A program made the translations under genes and the position numbers. Below, piece by piece: positions 17,221 to 26,558 of a DNA stretch of 64,000 nucleotides. Position 1 is the stretch's first letter. The number at the start of each line of letters is the position of its first letter. The notes under the pieces are model-generated. The model was given only the letters and a program-made list of their open reading frames with translations, searched no databases and was not told where the DNA came from. The DNA comes from Alcanivorax sp. (GTDB taxonomy: Bacteria > Pseudomonadota > Gammaproteobacteria > Pseudomonadales > Alcanivoracaceae): the NCBI RefSeq assembly GCF_019431375.1, contig NZ_CP080267.1, forward strand, positions 1,674,001 through 1,738,000, written 5' to 3'.

Positions 17221-17661
17221 TTGGCTTCCATACTGGTCTTACATGGCCCAAACCTGAACCTGCTCGGCACCCGCGAGCCGGACAAGTACGGCCATACCAC
17301 CCTGGCCGATATCAATCAGCAATTGCAGGCCCAGGCCGGCGATGCGGGCCACCACCTGCAGCATCTGCAAAGCAACGCGGAATACGAGCTGGTTGAACGG
17401 ATCCACGATGCCCGCACCGAAGGCATCGACTTCATCATCATCAATCCGGCGGCATTCACTCATACCAGCGTGGCCCTGCGTGACGCCCTGCTGGCGGTGG
17501 ACATCCCCTTTATCGAGGTGCACCTGTCCAACGTGCATGCCCGGGAAAGCTTCCGCCATCACTCTTATTTTTCCGATATTGCCCGGGGCGTTATCTGCGG
17601 GCTTGGCGCTACCGGCTACCAGCTGGCGCTGACCGCCGCCCTTGAACAACTGGATGGTTAA
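17221..17661 (+). CDS. aroQ: 3-dehydroquinate dehydratase, type II
   Basis: 146 residues from a TTG start, chosen because the protein must begin ASILVLHGPNLNLLG and GGGGGG lies upstream. It dehydrates 3-dehydroquinate in the shikimate pathway. The catalytic Tyr lies in REPDKYG, with IINPAAFTHTS and EVHLSNVHARESFRHHS as substrate loops. First gene of aroQ-accB-accC; accB starts 3 bases after its stop. Confidence 0.95.
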   Translation: MASILVLHGPNLNLLGTREPDKYGHTTLADINQQLQAQAGDAGHHLQHLQSNAEYELVERIHDARTEGIDFIIINPAAFTHTSVALRDALLAVDIPFIEVHLSNVHARESFRHHSYFSDIARGVICGLGATGYQLALTAALEQLDG

Positions 17662-17664
17662 TAC

Positions 17665-18123
17665 ATGGATATTCGCAAGGTCAAAAAACTGATTGAGCTG
17701 CTGGAAGAGTCCGGCATTGAAGAGCTGGAGATCTGTGAAGGAGAAGAGTCCGTGCGCATCAGCCGCGGCTCCCGTCACCCGGCAGCGCCAGCACACTACT
17801 ATGCCGCCCCGCAGGCCACTGCGCCCGCACCCGCCCAGGCACCGGCTGCTACCGCCGAAGCCCCGGCCCCGGCCGACAATACGCCCAGTGGCCATCTGGT
17901 GCGCTCCCCCATGGTTGGCACCTTCTATCGTTCCCCGTCACCGGGCGCGTCTTCCTTTGTGGAAGTGGGCAAGAAAGTCCAGGCCGGCGACGTGCTGTGC
18001 ATCGTTGAAGCCATGAAGATGATGAACCAGATCGAAGCGGACAAGTCCGGCACCATTGATGCCATCCTTGTGGAAGACGGCGAACCGGTTGAGTTCGATC
18101 AGCCTCTGTTCTCCATCGTTTAA
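17665..18123 (+). CDS. accB: Biotin carboxyl carrier protein of acetyl-CoA carboxylase
   Basis: 152 residues. An N-terminal helix region, a Pro/Ala-rich linker (residues about 40-75) and the C-terminal biotinyl domain follow in order. The biotinylated Lys118 lies in EAMKMMNQIEADKSG. It carries CO2 between AccC and AccAD for malonyl-CoA synthesis. Placed 12 bases before accC. Confidence 0.96.
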   Translation: MDIRKVKKLIELLEESGIEELEICEGEESVRISRGSRHPAAPAHYYAAPQATAPAPAQAPAATAEAPAPADNTPSGHLVRSPMVGTFYRSPSPGASSFVEVGKKVQAGDVLCIVEAMKMMNQIEADKSGTIDAILVEDGEPVEFDQPLFSIV

Positions 18124-18135
18124 CGGAGGCATCTC

Positions 18136-19485
18136 ATGCTGGAAAAGGTTGTCATTGCCAACCGCGGCGAAATCGCCCTGCGCATCCTGCGCGCCTGCAA
18201 GGAGCTGGGCATTCGCACCGTGGCGGTTTATTCCAAGGCGGACCGGGATCTGATGCACGTGCGGCTGGCCGACGAGGCGGTCTGCATCGGCCCGGCCTCC
18301 TCCACCGAGTCCTACCTGAACATCCCGGCGATCATCAGTGCCGCAGAAGTGACCGACGCGGACGCCATTCACCCAGGTTACGGTTTTCTCGCAGAAAATG
18401 CGGACTTTGCCGAAAGCGTGGAACGCTCCGGCTTCACCTTTATCGGCCCCAAGGCGGAGACCATCCGCTTGATGGGCAACAAGGTGGCCGCCATTGAAGC
18501 CATGAAGAAAGCCGGTGTTCCCACCGTGCCCGGCTCCGACGGCCCCCTGGGTGACGATGGCGATGCCTCCCTGGCCATGGCCGAAAAGATCGGCTACCCG
18601 GTGATCATCAAGGCCGCCGCCGGCGGCGGTGGCCGCGGCATGCGCGTGGTGGAAGACGCCAAGCACCTGCTCAACGCCATCACCCTGACTCGCTCCGAAG
18701 CCAAGAACGCCTTCGGCGACGCCACCGTCTACATGGAAAAGTTCCTGCAGAAGCCCCGTCACGTGGAAGTGCAGGTACTGGCAGACGGCGCCGGGCATGC
18801 CATCCACCTGGGCGACCGGGACTGTTCCCTGCAACGTCGTCACCAGAAAGTGGTGGAAGAGGCACCGGCGCCGGGCATCCCCCAGCACCTGAAAGACGAA
18901 GTGGCCGAGCGCTGCGTCAATGCCTGCAAGGAAATCAATTACCGGGGTGCTGGCACCTTCGAGTTCCTCTACGAAAATGAAGGCTTCTACTTCATTGAAA
19001 TGAACACCCGCGTGCAGGTGGAACACCCGGTCACTGAAATGATCACTGGTGTCGACATCGTCAAGGAACAACTGCGTATTGCCAGCGACGAAGGCCTGCA
19101 GCTGCAGCAATCCGACATCACCTTCCAGGGCCATGCCATCGAGGTTCGCGTTAACGCGGAAGACCCGGTGCGCTTCACCCCCTGCCCCGGCAAGATCACC
19201 TACTTCCACGCCCCCGGCGGCAACGGTGTGCGGGTGGATTCCCATATCTACAGCGGCTACACCGTGCCCCCCTACTATGACTCCCTGATCGGCAAGCTGA
19301 TCACCTGGGGCGAAAACCGCGAGATCGCCTTTGCGCGCATGAAGAATGCGCTGGACGAAATCGTGGTGGAAGGCATCAAGACCAATGTGGAACTGCACCG
19401 CAACAAGATCTTCAAGGACAAGGCCTTCATTGCCGGCGGGGTGGATATTCACCACCTGGAGAAAAAACTGGGAAGCAGTGAATAG
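18136..19485 (+). CDS. accC: Biotin carboxylase subunit of acetyl-CoA carboxylase
   Basis: 449 residues. It carboxylates the AccB biotin using ATP and bicarbonate. The ATP-grasp features are clear: KAAAGGGGRGMRVV as glycine loop, HVEVQVLADG and EMNTRVQVEHPVTE as metal and catalytic residues. GGAGG lies 9 bases before the ATG. The last two codons and the TAG stop lie inside the first heptamers of repeat T2, so its C-terminal end is set by that element. Confidence 0.96.
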   Translation: MLEKVVIANRGEIALRILRACKELGIRTVAVYSKADRDLMHVRLADEAVCIGPASSTESYLNIPAIISAAEVTDADAIHPGYGFLAENADFAESVERSGFTFIGPKAETIRLMGNKVAAIEAMKKAGVPTVPGSDGPLGDDGDASLAMAEKIGYPVIIKAAAGGGGRGMRVVEDAKHLLNAITLTRSEAKNAFGDATVYMEKFLQKPRHVEVQVLADGAGHAIHLGDRDCSLQRRHQKVVEEAPAPGIPQHLKDEVAERCVNACKEINYRGAGTFEFLYENEGFYFIEMNTRVQVEHPVTEMITGVDIVKEQLRIASDEGLQLQQSDITFQGHAIEVRVNAEDPVRFTPCPGKITYFHAPGGNGVRVDSHIYSGYTVPPYYDSLIGKLITWGENREIAFARMKNALDEIVVEGIKTNVELHRNKIFKDKAFIAGGVDIHHLEKKLGSSE

Positions 19486-19636
19486 TTAACAATGAACAGT
19501 GAATAGCTCGCGTTCACCGTTAGCTGTTATATTACCCCCTGAGGCCGCGCCCATACCCTGTGCGCGGCCTCATGCGTTCTGAATAACAACCGCATCTCTC
19601 GCGCAACTATTCACTGTTAACTGTTCACTATTAACT
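19477..19636. repeat. Composite heptamer-arm element T2
   Basis: Left arm 19477-19506 of AGTGAAT/AGTTAAC-type units starts within the accC 3' end. The core 19540-19572 pairs TGAGGCCGCGC with GCGCGGCCTCA. The right arm 19605-19636 is four ACTRTTM 7-mers plus ACT. It lies between the co-directional accC and prmA, 16 bases before the prmA ATG. Confidence 0.8.
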
Positions 19637-19652
19637 AGAGCGAAGCGACAAC

Positions 19653-20537
19653 ATGGCCTGGCTCCAGCTACATCTTGCGACCACAGAAGCCCACGCCGAT
19701 GCCTTTCAGTCCGCACTGGAAGACATGGGCGCCTGCGCGGTTACGCTTACCGACGGCGCTGATCAGCCGGTCTTCGAGCCGCCTCCCGGTGCCAGGCCCC
19801 TGTGGCAGAACACCGTAGTCAGCGCCCTGTTCGATGCAGACCGTGACCCGGCCTTGATCCTCGCCGCCCTGCAGCAGCAGGGCCTGGACGCCCAGGCGCA
19901 CCACCACGAGATGCTGGATGATCAGGTATGGGAACGGGCCTGGATGGATGACTTTGCTCCCATGCGCTTCGGTGAACGGCTGTGGATCGTCCCCAGCTGG
20001 AGTGAGTCGCCGGACCCGCAAGCGGTGAATCTGAAACTGGATCCGGGGTTGGCCTTCGGTACCGGCACCCACGAAACCACGGCCCTGTGCCTGGAATGGC
20101 TGGACCGGGCAGACCTGCGGGGCAAGGCAGTGCTGGATTTCGGCTGCGGCTCCGGGGTGCTGGCTATCGCTGCCCTGTTGCTGGGCGCCGGCAATGCCAC
20201 CGGTACCGACATCGACCCGCAGGCACTCACCGCCAGCGAAGATAATGCCCGCAATAACGGCGTCGCCGACGGACTCAGCCTCTACCTGCCGGAGAATCTG
20301 CCCGCCGACTACCGCTGTGACGTACTGGTGGCCAACATCCTGGCCGGCCCGCTGGTGGAACTAGCCGGCCAACTGGCCGGCTATTGTCGCCCGGGCGGCA
20401 CCCTCGCCCTGTCCGGCATTCTTGCCGAACAGGCGGAATCGGTGCGGGCCGCCTACACCCCCTGGTTCGACCTGAATCCCACCACCCAACAGGGTGACTG
20501 GGTCCGAATCGACGGGGTACGACGTAAAACTGAGTGA
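19653..20537 (+). CDS. prmA: Ribosomal protein L11 methyltransferase
   Basis: 294 residues. It trimethylates ribosomal protein L11 with S-adenosylmethionine. An N-terminal recognition domain with WERAWMDDFAPMRFGERLWI is followed by the Rossmann methyltransferase domain: GTGTHETTALCLEWL, VLDFGCGSGVLAIAA and DVLVANILAGPL. Separated from accC by repeat T2, so it may have its own transcript. Confidence 0.94.
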   Translation: MAWLQLHLATTEAHADAFQSALEDMGACAVTLTDGADQPVFEPPPGARPLWQNTVVSALFDADRDPALILAALQQQGLDAQAHHHEMLDDQVWERAWMDDFAPMRFGERLWIVPSWSESPDPQAVNLKLDPGLAFGTGTHETTALCLEWLDRADLRGKAVLDFGCGSGVLAIAALLLGAGNATGTDIDPQALTASEDNARNNGVADGLSLYLPENLPADYRCDVLVANILAGPLVELAGQLAGYCRPGGTLALSGILAEQAESVRAAYTPWFDLNPTTQQGDWVRIDGVRRKTE

Positions 20538-20566
20538 CAGGTCCTTGCGGCCTGTCCCGCTTTTTC
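20536..20566 (+). terminator. Probable terminator of prmA
   Basis: GACAGG / CCTGTC arms just after the prmA stop, followed by CCGCTTTTTC. The short stem makes it a moderate call. Confidence 0.5.
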
Positions 20567-20663
20567 TGTAAAACATACCTGACTCATCTGCACGCGTTAT
20601 CTGGATTTCGGGGCTGCGTGCAGCGTGTTGCGTCTCATCACCAATAACAATCAGGCGAAAGCC

Positions 20664-21860
20664 ATGGCCGCCCAATACAAAACCCGCTGCCCCCACTGTG
20701 CAGCCCAGTTCAAGATTACCGAAGAACACCTGAAGCAGGCCCGCGGCGCGGTTCGTTGTGGCTCCTGTCTGCAGATTTTTCAAGCCAGTGACTACCTGAT
20801 TGATCCGCCCGCCGCCAGGGATGAGCCCACCGGTGATCGCTGGGCGGGGGCACTGGAAAACGAAACCGCCACTGCAGTGCCGGACAGCGATGGGCAAACC
20901 TTCGATGATGACGATGACAATGCAGACTCCGGCCCCAGCATCGAGGGCATGGAACTGAGCGATTCCTTCATCAATCTGGATGAAGATGCCCCTGACTCCG
21001 GGCTCGGCGAAGACTTTTCCGACATGCAGGGAGCCGGTCGGGCCAGTCACAATGAAAATGCCGACGAGGCATGGGCAGAAGCTCTGCTCAAGGAACTGGA
21101 AGACGACGAAGACCAGCCACCGAAGCAGCAAGCCCGCCAACCCGCCAGCTTTGGCCCTCGGGAGAGCCAGGCAGACAAGCCCAAACCGATATCACCTCAG
21201 GCCCCAAAGAGACCCGCACCCAAGCCGCCCCAGGATGACGATGATGACCTGTTCGGCGGACTGGACCTGTTCGGTGACGACCTGACTGAAGAGCCAGTAC
21301 CGCTGTCTCGCCCGGTACGCGAAAGGGACGCTCCGTTCCGCCCACAACGCGACTGGTCCGGCCTGTTCAAATGGAGCGCCCTGTCCATGCTTGCCCTGGT
21401 GATACTGGTGGGGCAATACGCTTACTTCAACTTCGACGATCTTGCCCGCAGCCCGCAATGGCGGCCGCTCTACCAACAGGCCTGCGGAGTGCTTGGCTGT
21501 CGGCTGCCCAACCGCACCGACATCAGCAAACTGCGCGGCGCCAACCTGGTGGTGCGCAGCCATCCGGATTACGCCAACGCCCTGATCGTGGATGCCATCC
21601 TGTTCAATGAAGCTCGCTATCCCCAGCCGTTCCCGGAACTGGAGCTGAGTTTCAGCGCCCTCAACGGCGATCCGGTGGCCAGCCGCCGCTTCAGCCCGGC
21701 AGAATACCTGCGTGGCGACCTGACCGATATGGAGGCCATGCCGGTGAATACTCCCTTGCATGTCTCTCTGGAAATCGTCGATCCGGGCGAACAGGCGGTG
21801 AATTACAACCTGCGCCTACTCCCCGCAATGGACACCCGGGAGCAGGTAAGTCAGCGGTAG
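20664..21860 (+). CDS. Zinc-ribbon and DUF3426 membrane protein
   Basis: 398 residues. The N-terminal MJ0042-type zinc ribbon has two CxxC pairs (RCPHCAAQF, RCGSCLQIF). A long acidic low-complexity middle (residues about 45-210, many Asp/Glu and Pro) follows, then one membrane segment (WSALSMLALVILVGQYAYF) and a DUF3426 domain with CGVLGCRLP. Function unknown; it sits between prmA and dusB as in pseudomonads. An ATG 13 codons earlier is possible but does not look conserved. Confidence 0.82.
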   Translation: MAAQYKTRCPHCAAQFKITEEHLKQARGAVRCGSCLQIFQASDYLIDPPAARDEPTGDRWAGALENETATAVPDSDGQTFDDDDDNADSGPSIEGMELSDSFINLDEDAPDSGLGEDFSDMQGAGRASHNENADEAWAEALLKELEDDEDQPPKQQARQPASFGPRESQADKPKPISPQAPKRPAPKPPQDDDDDLFGGLDLFGDDLTEEPVPLSRPVRERDAPFRPQRDWSGLFKWSALSMLALVILVGQYAYFNFDDLARSPQWRPLYQQACGVLGCRLPNRTDISKLRGANLVVRSHPDYANALIVDAILFNEARYPQPFPELELSFSALNGDPVASRRFSPAEYLRGDLTDMEAMPVNTPLHVSLEIVDPGEQAVNYNLRLLPAMDTREQVSQR

Positions 21861-22057
21861 GCGCCTGACGCCGATCCATGTCGGCGAACCCTGCAAACGC
21901 TGAGGGAGCGAGGTGGGCGCATCGCCCACCATCAACCGTCTCTGGTGTCATCCGGCACCGGGCGTCCGAAATCGCGCATTTTTTACCCTGCGCCCTTTCA
22001 TCCCCACGCCCCGCTCACTATCATTAGCGCCCCTTTGACACATGCCATACCGACCCT

Positions 22058-23098
22058 ATGCAGATCGGCCCATACACCTTGCCCAATTCGCTGATTCTGG
22101 CCCCCATGGCCGGCGTCACGGATCGCCCTTTCCGGCGTCTATGCCGGGACCTGGGGGCAGGTTTGCTGGTGTCGGAAATGGTGACCTCGGACACCCGTCT
22201 GTGGAACTCTCGAAAGTCACGCCAACGGCTTGATCACAGTGGCGAGCCGGGCCCGGTGTCGGTGCAGATTGCCGGCGGCGAGCCAGCCATGCTGGCCGAA
22301 GCGGCCCGCGCCAATGTGGATCACGGCGCCCAGATCATTGATATCAATATGGGCTGCCCGGCAAAAAAAGTGTGCAAACGCGCCGCTGGCTCCGCTCTGC
22401 TGGCCGACCCGGACCTGGTGGCCCGCATCCTGGATGCGGTTGTCGCCGCCGTGGATGTACCGGTGACCCTGAAAATCCGCACCGGCCCGGATCGCGACCA
22501 CCGCAATGCGGTGGAGATCGCACGGATCGCCGAAGCGGCAGGCATCCAGGCGCTGGCCATCCATGGCCGCACCCGTGCGGACAAGTTCAACGGCGACGCG
22601 GAGTACGACTCCATTGCCCGGGTGGTGGCCGCAGTGAATATTCCGGTTATGGCTAACGGTGACGTGGATAGCCCGGAAAAAGCTAAACGGGTACTGGAAT
22701 CCACCGGCGCGGGTGGTATCATGATCGGCCGCGCTGCACAGGGGAACCCGTGGATCTTCCGGGACACCCTGCATTACCTCGAGCACGGCTCGCTAGCCGC
22801 AGCGCCGTTAGTAACGGAAGTCCACGATTGCGTGCAACAGCACCTCGCCGAACTCCACCAGTTCTATGGAGAGTTCATGGGAGTGCGTATCGCGCGCAAG
22901 CATCTGGGCTGGTACACGCAAAACCTGCCCGGTGGGGAAGACTTCCGGCGCGGATTTAACACACTGGAAAATGCCACCGATCAACGGTTGGCAATCGAGC
23001 AGTTTTTCCAACAGATAAACGCCACTACCGACCGGGTACGCTTCGGTCGTTATGGCGAGGTGTCTGCCCGGAAGAAAAACGGAGCCTTGGCCGCATGA
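22058..23098 (+). CDS. dusB: tRNA-dihydrouridine synthase B
   Basis: 346 residues. It reduces uridine in the tRNA D-loop using NADPH and FMN. ILAPMAGVTDRPFRRL binds FMN, DINMGCPAKKVCKRAAGSALL holds the catalytic Cys, and IHGRTRADKFNG and ANGDV are the later FMN strands. It overlaps fis by 4 bases (ATGA), the classic dusB-fis operon. Confidence 0.95.
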   Translation: MQIGPYTLPNSLILAPMAGVTDRPFRRLCRDLGAGLLVSEMVTSDTRLWNSRKSRQRLDHSGEPGPVSVQIAGGEPAMLAEAARANVDHGAQIIDINMGCPAKKVCKRAAGSALLADPDLVARILDAVVAAVDVPVTLKIRTGPDRDHRNAVEIARIAEAAGIQALAIHGRTRADKFNGDAEYDSIARVVAAVNIPVMANGDVDSPEKAKRVLESTGAGGIMIGRAAQGNPWIFRDTLHYLEHGSLAAAPLVTEVHDCVQQHLAELHQFYGEFMGVRIARKHLGWYTQNLPGGEDFRRGFNTLENATDQRLAIEQFFQQINATTDRVRFGRYGEVSARKKNGALAA

Positions 23099-23424
23099 CC
23101 CTTTCTTCAGTTAACACAGCCGCTGCACGGACACTTACTGAAATGAACACCGCTGAAGCACGAAAGCCGCATCTGACCATTGCGCGCAGTGAGACTCACG
23201 ACACCCTGCGCAATTGTGTGCGACGTTCGTTAAACGATTATTTCAACCAGCTGGACGGCGAGCCGGTGAGCGAGCTTTACCAGATGGTATTGGCGGAAAT
23301 GGAAATTCCGCTGCTTGAGAAAGTCCTTGAGTACACCCGCGGCAACCAGACCAAGGCCGCCGAGCTGCTGGGCCTGAACCGCGGCACCCTGCGCAAGAAG
23401 CTCAAGCAGTACGGTCTGCTGTAA
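23095..23424 (+). CDS. fis: DNA-binding protein Fis
   Basis: 109 residues, slightly longer at the N-terminus than the 98-residue enterobacterial protein. It is a nucleoid protein and rRNA-promoter activator. The C-terminal helix-turn-helix GNQTKAAELLGLNRGTLRKK is nearly canonical. Translation is coupled to dusB by the ATGA overlap; another in-frame ATG at codon 17 might be used. A terminator follows. Confidence 0.95.
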   Translation: MTLSSVNTAAARTLTEMNTAEARKPHLTIARSETHDTLRNCVRRSLNDYFNQLDGEPVSELYQMVLAEMEIPLLEKVLEYTRGNQTKAAELLGLNRGTLRKKLKQYGLL

Positions 23425-23446
23425 GCACGACCATGATCATCAAGGG

Positions 23447-23472
23447 CAGTCCTTACTGCCCTTTTTTTGTTT
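23447..23472 (+). terminator. Terminator of dusB-fis
   Basis: GGGCAGT / ACTGCCC hairpin followed by seven T, 20 bases after the fis stop. Confidence 0.85.
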
Positions 23473-23515
23473 TTAAATGAACCACTTATTCCAGAACGCA
23501 ACTTGGTGAAACCCC

Positions 23516-25084
23516 ATGAGCAACGCGGTTGAACGTGCACTGATCAGTGTTTCCGACAAGACAGGTATCGTCGAATTTGCAAAGGCCCTGGCCGAGCAAG
23601 GCGTGGAGATCCTCTCCACCGGCGGCACCTACAAGAAGCTGCAGGACGAAGGCATCGCCGTGCGCGAAGTCTCCGACTACACCGGTTTCCCGGAAATGAT
23701 GGCCGGCCGGGTGAAGACCCTGCACCCGAAAGTGCACGGCGGCATTCTTGGCCGTCGCGGCCAGGATGAACAGGTAATGGCCGACAATGGCATCAGCCGC
23801 ATTGATCTGGTGGTAGTCAACCTGTATCCCTTCGAGGCCACCGTGGCCAACCCGGACTGCTCCCTGGAAGACGCCATCGAGAACATCGATATCGGCGGCC
23901 CCACCATGGTGCGCTCCGCCGCCAAGAACAACGCCAGTGTCGGCATTGTCACCGCCGCTGCGGACTACCAGCGCGTGCTGGACGACATGGCCGCCAACAA
24001 CGGCGCCCTGTCCGACACCCTGCGTTTCGATCTGGCCATCAAGGCGTTCGAACATACCGCCGCCTACGACAGCGCCATTGCCAACTACTTCGGCAAGAAG
24101 GTCGGGGAAAATAATGACGACTTCCCGCGCACCATCAACCTGAATTTCGAAAAGACCCAGAACATGCGCTACGGCGAGAACCCGCACCAGAAAGCGGCCT
24201 TCTACACCGAGCGCAACCCGGCGCCGGCCTCCATCGCCACCGCCAAGCAGCTGCAGGGCAAGGAACTGAGCTACAACAACATCGCCGACACCGACGCGGC
24301 GCTGGAATGTGTGAAGTCTTTCACCAAGCCTGCCTGCGTGATCGTCAAACACGCCAACCCCTGTGGCGTGGCCGTGAGCCTGGATGGCATCGGCAAGGCC
24401 TATGACCTGGCCTTCGAAACCGACACCGAATCCGCCTTCGGCGGCATCATTGCCTTCAACCGCGAGCTGGACGCAGCCACCGCCCAGGCGATTGTCGATC
24501 GTCAGTTCGTGGAAGTGATCATCGCGCCATCCGCCACCGATGAGGCCCTGGCCATCACCGCTGCCAAGAAAAACGTACGGGTACTGGTGTGTGGCGAGAT
24601 TGACGGCCCAGCGACTGAAGGCCTGGACTACAAGCGCGTCAACGGTGGCCTGCTGGTACAAGACCGTGACATCGGCATGATCACCGAAGGTGAATTGAAA
24701 GTGGTCACCAAGCGTGCCCCCACCGAAGCCGAGATGCACGACCTGATCTTCGCGTGGAAAGTGGCCAAGTTCGTCAAGTCCAACGCCATTGTCTACGCCA
24801 AGAACCGCCAGACCGTGGGCGTGGGCGCCGGCCAGATGAGCCGCGTCAACTCCGCCCGCATCGCCGCCATCAAGGCCGAGCATGCCGGCCTGCAGGTGGA
24901 AGGTTCCGTCATGGCCTCCGACGCCTTCTTCCCGTTCCGCGACGGCATCGACAACGCCGCCAAGGTGGGCATCAGCTGCGTGATCCAGCCCGGCGGCTCG
25001 ATCCGCGACGAGGAAGTGATCGCCGCCGCCGACGAAGCCGGCATGGCCATGGTCTTCACCGGCATGCGCCATTTCCGTCACTAA
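23516..25084 (+). CDS. purH: AICAR transformylase / IMP cyclohydrolase
   Basis: 522 residues, full length. It catalyses the last two steps of IMP synthesis. The N-terminal cyclohydrolase half has EILSTGGTYKKLQDEGI and GGILGRRGQDE; the transformylase half has ENPHQKAAFY, VIVKHANPCGVAV and FIIQPGGSIRDEE-type VIQPGGSIRDEE near the end. Separated from purD by a REP pair. Confidence 0.96.
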   Translation: MSNAVERALISVSDKTGIVEFAKALAEQGVEILSTGGTYKKLQDEGIAVREVSDYTGFPEMMAGRVKTLHPKVHGGILGRRGQDEQVMADNGISRIDLVVVNLYPFEATVANPDCSLEDAIENIDIGGPTMVRSAAKNNASVGIVTAAADYQRVLDDMAANNGALSDTLRFDLAIKAFEHTAAYDSAIANYFGKKVGENNDDFPRTINLNFEKTQNMRYGENPHQKAAFYTERNPAPASIATAKQLQGKELSYNNIADTDAALECVKSFTKPACVIVKHANPCGVAVSLDGIGKAYDLAFETDTESAFGGIIAFNRELDAATAQAIVDRQFVEVIIAPSATDEALAITAAKKNVRVLVCGEIDGPATEGLDYKRVNGGLLVQDRDIGMITEGELKVVTKRAPTEAEMHDLIFAWKVAKFVKSNAIVYAKNRQTVGVGAGQMSRVNSARIAAIKAEHAGLQVEGSVMASDAFFPFRDGIDNAAKVGISCVIQPGGSIRDEEVIAAADEAGMAMVFTGMRHFRH

Positions 25085-25096
25085 CAGCATCTCTCT

Positions 25097-25163
25097 GTAG
25101 GAGCGGCGCTCGAGCCGCGAAGCTGCTTGCGACAACGATTCGCGGCTCAAGCGCCACTCCTAC
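25097..25163. repeat. REP pair between purH and purD
   Basis: 25-base arms begin GTAGGAGCGGCGCTCGAG and are inverted with 2 mismatches, separated by 17 bases. This is the close-paired REP (REPIN-like) layout known from pseudomonads. Confidence 0.85.
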
Positions 25164-25190
25164 GGCGAACCTGAAAGGGTTGAGGTAGAC

Positions 25191-26477
25191 ATGAAAGTTC
25201 TGATCATTGGCGGCGGTGGCCGCGAGCATGCGCTGGCCTGGAAAGTGGCCCAGGCGGAACAGGTAGAGACAGTGTTCGTGGCCCCCGGCAATGCCGGCAC
25301 CGCCCGGGAAGCCAAGGTGGAAAACGTGGCCATCGACGTGCTGGATCAGCCTGCCCTGCTGGCCTTTGCCAAGGACAACAGCATCGACCTGACCATCGTC
25401 GGCCCGGAAGCCCCGCTGGTGGAAGGGCTGGTCGACAATTTTCAGGAAAACGGCCTGAAGTGCTTCGGCCCCAGCAAAGCTGCCGCCCAGCTGGAAGGCT
25501 CCAAGGCCTTCACCAAGGACTTCCTGGCCCGCCATAACATCCCCACCGCCGCCTACGGCAACTTTACTGACATGGATGAAGCACTGGCCTATGTCCGTGA
25601 ACAGGGTGCCCCCATTGTCATCAAGGCCGATGGCCTAGCGGCAGGCAAAGGGGTGATTGTGGCCATGACCCTACAGGAAGCCGAAGATGCCGTGCGCGAT
25701 ATGCTGGACGGCAACAAGTTCGGCGACGCCGGCCACCGTGTGGTGGTGGAAGAATTCCTGGAAGGCGAAGAAGCCAGCTTCATCGTCATGGTGGACGGCA
25801 AGAACGTGCTGCCCATGGCCACCAGCCAGGACCACAAGCGCGTTGGCGACGGCGACACCGGCCCCAACACCGGCGGCATGGGCGCCTACTCCCCCGCTCC
25901 TGTTGTTACCAATGCGGTCTACCAGCGCATCATGGACGAAGTTATCACCCCCACCGTGGAAGGCATGGCGTCTGAAGGCATGCCCTACACCGGCTTCCTG
26001 TACGCCGGCTTGATGATCAGCCCGGAAGGCGCGCCCAAGGTGATCGAGTACAACTGCCGCTTCGGCGACCCGGAAACCCAGCCGATCATGATGCGTCTGC
26101 AGTCTGATCTGGCCGGCCTGTGCCTGGCCGCCCTGGACGGCAAGCTGGACCAGACGGAGATCCACTGGGACCCGCGCCCCACCCTGGGCGTGGTGATAGC
26201 CGCTGGCGGCTACCCGGACAGCTACGAAAAGGGCGATGTCATCGAAGGGCTGGACCAGGCGGATTCCGATACCGTGAAGGTATTCCATGCTGGTACCGCC
26301 GAGAAAGACGGCCAGGTAGTCACCAGTGGCGGCCGCGTTCTCTGTGTCACCGGGGTCGGCAACACCGTCAGCGAGGCCCAGACCAACGCCTATGTGGGTG
26401 TGAAACGGATCACATGGCGCGGTGCCTATCACCGCACCGACATCGGTTATCGTGCAGTGGCCCGCGAAAAGTCATAA
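25191..26477 (+). CDS. purD: Phosphoribosylamine-glycine ligase
   Basis: 428 residues. It joins glycine to phosphoribosylamine with ATP in purine synthesis. IGGGGREHALAWK is the N-domain loop; the ATP-grasp part has IKADGLAAGKGVIVA, QDHKRVGDGDTGPNTGGMG and EYNCRFGDPETQ. It follows purH and precedes the cNMP/retS pair, as in Pseudomonas except for the extra cNMP gene. Confidence 0.96.
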   Translation: MKVLIIGGGGREHALAWKVAQAEQVETVFVAPGNAGTAREAKVENVAIDVLDQPALLAFAKDNSIDLTIVGPEAPLVEGLVDNFQENGLKCFGPSKAAAQLEGSKAFTKDFLARHNIPTAAYGNFTDMDEALAYVREQGAPIVIKADGLAAGKGVIVAMTLQEAEDAVRDMLDGNKFGDAGHRVVVEEFLEGEEASFIVMVDGKNVLPMATSQDHKRVGDGDTGPNTGGMGAYSPAPVVTNAVYQRIMDEVITPTVEGMASEGMPYTGFLYAGLMISPEGAPKVIEYNCRFGDPETQPIMMRLQSDLAGLCLAALDGKLDQTEIHWDPRPTLGVVIAAGGYPDSYEKGDVIEGLDQADSDTVKVFHAGTAEKDGQVVTSGGRVLCVTGVGNTVSEAQTNAYVGVKRITWRGAYHRTDIGYRAVAREKS

Positions 26478-26558
26478 AGTAGTAGCATAAGAAGTAAGGG
26501 TGGGTCCGCCAGGGCTCACCCACAACGCTGCAATGATGTATACCGCTGGGGGTCACCA

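Noticed and set aside
17938..19455. 505-codon minus-strand open frame
   Set aside because: It is the antisense of accB/accC, which are certain genes; its composition is a GC-rich shadow with no family motif.
23486..25150. 554-codon minus-strand open frame
   Set aside because: Lies opposite purH; a codon-bias shadow rich in Gly, Val and His.
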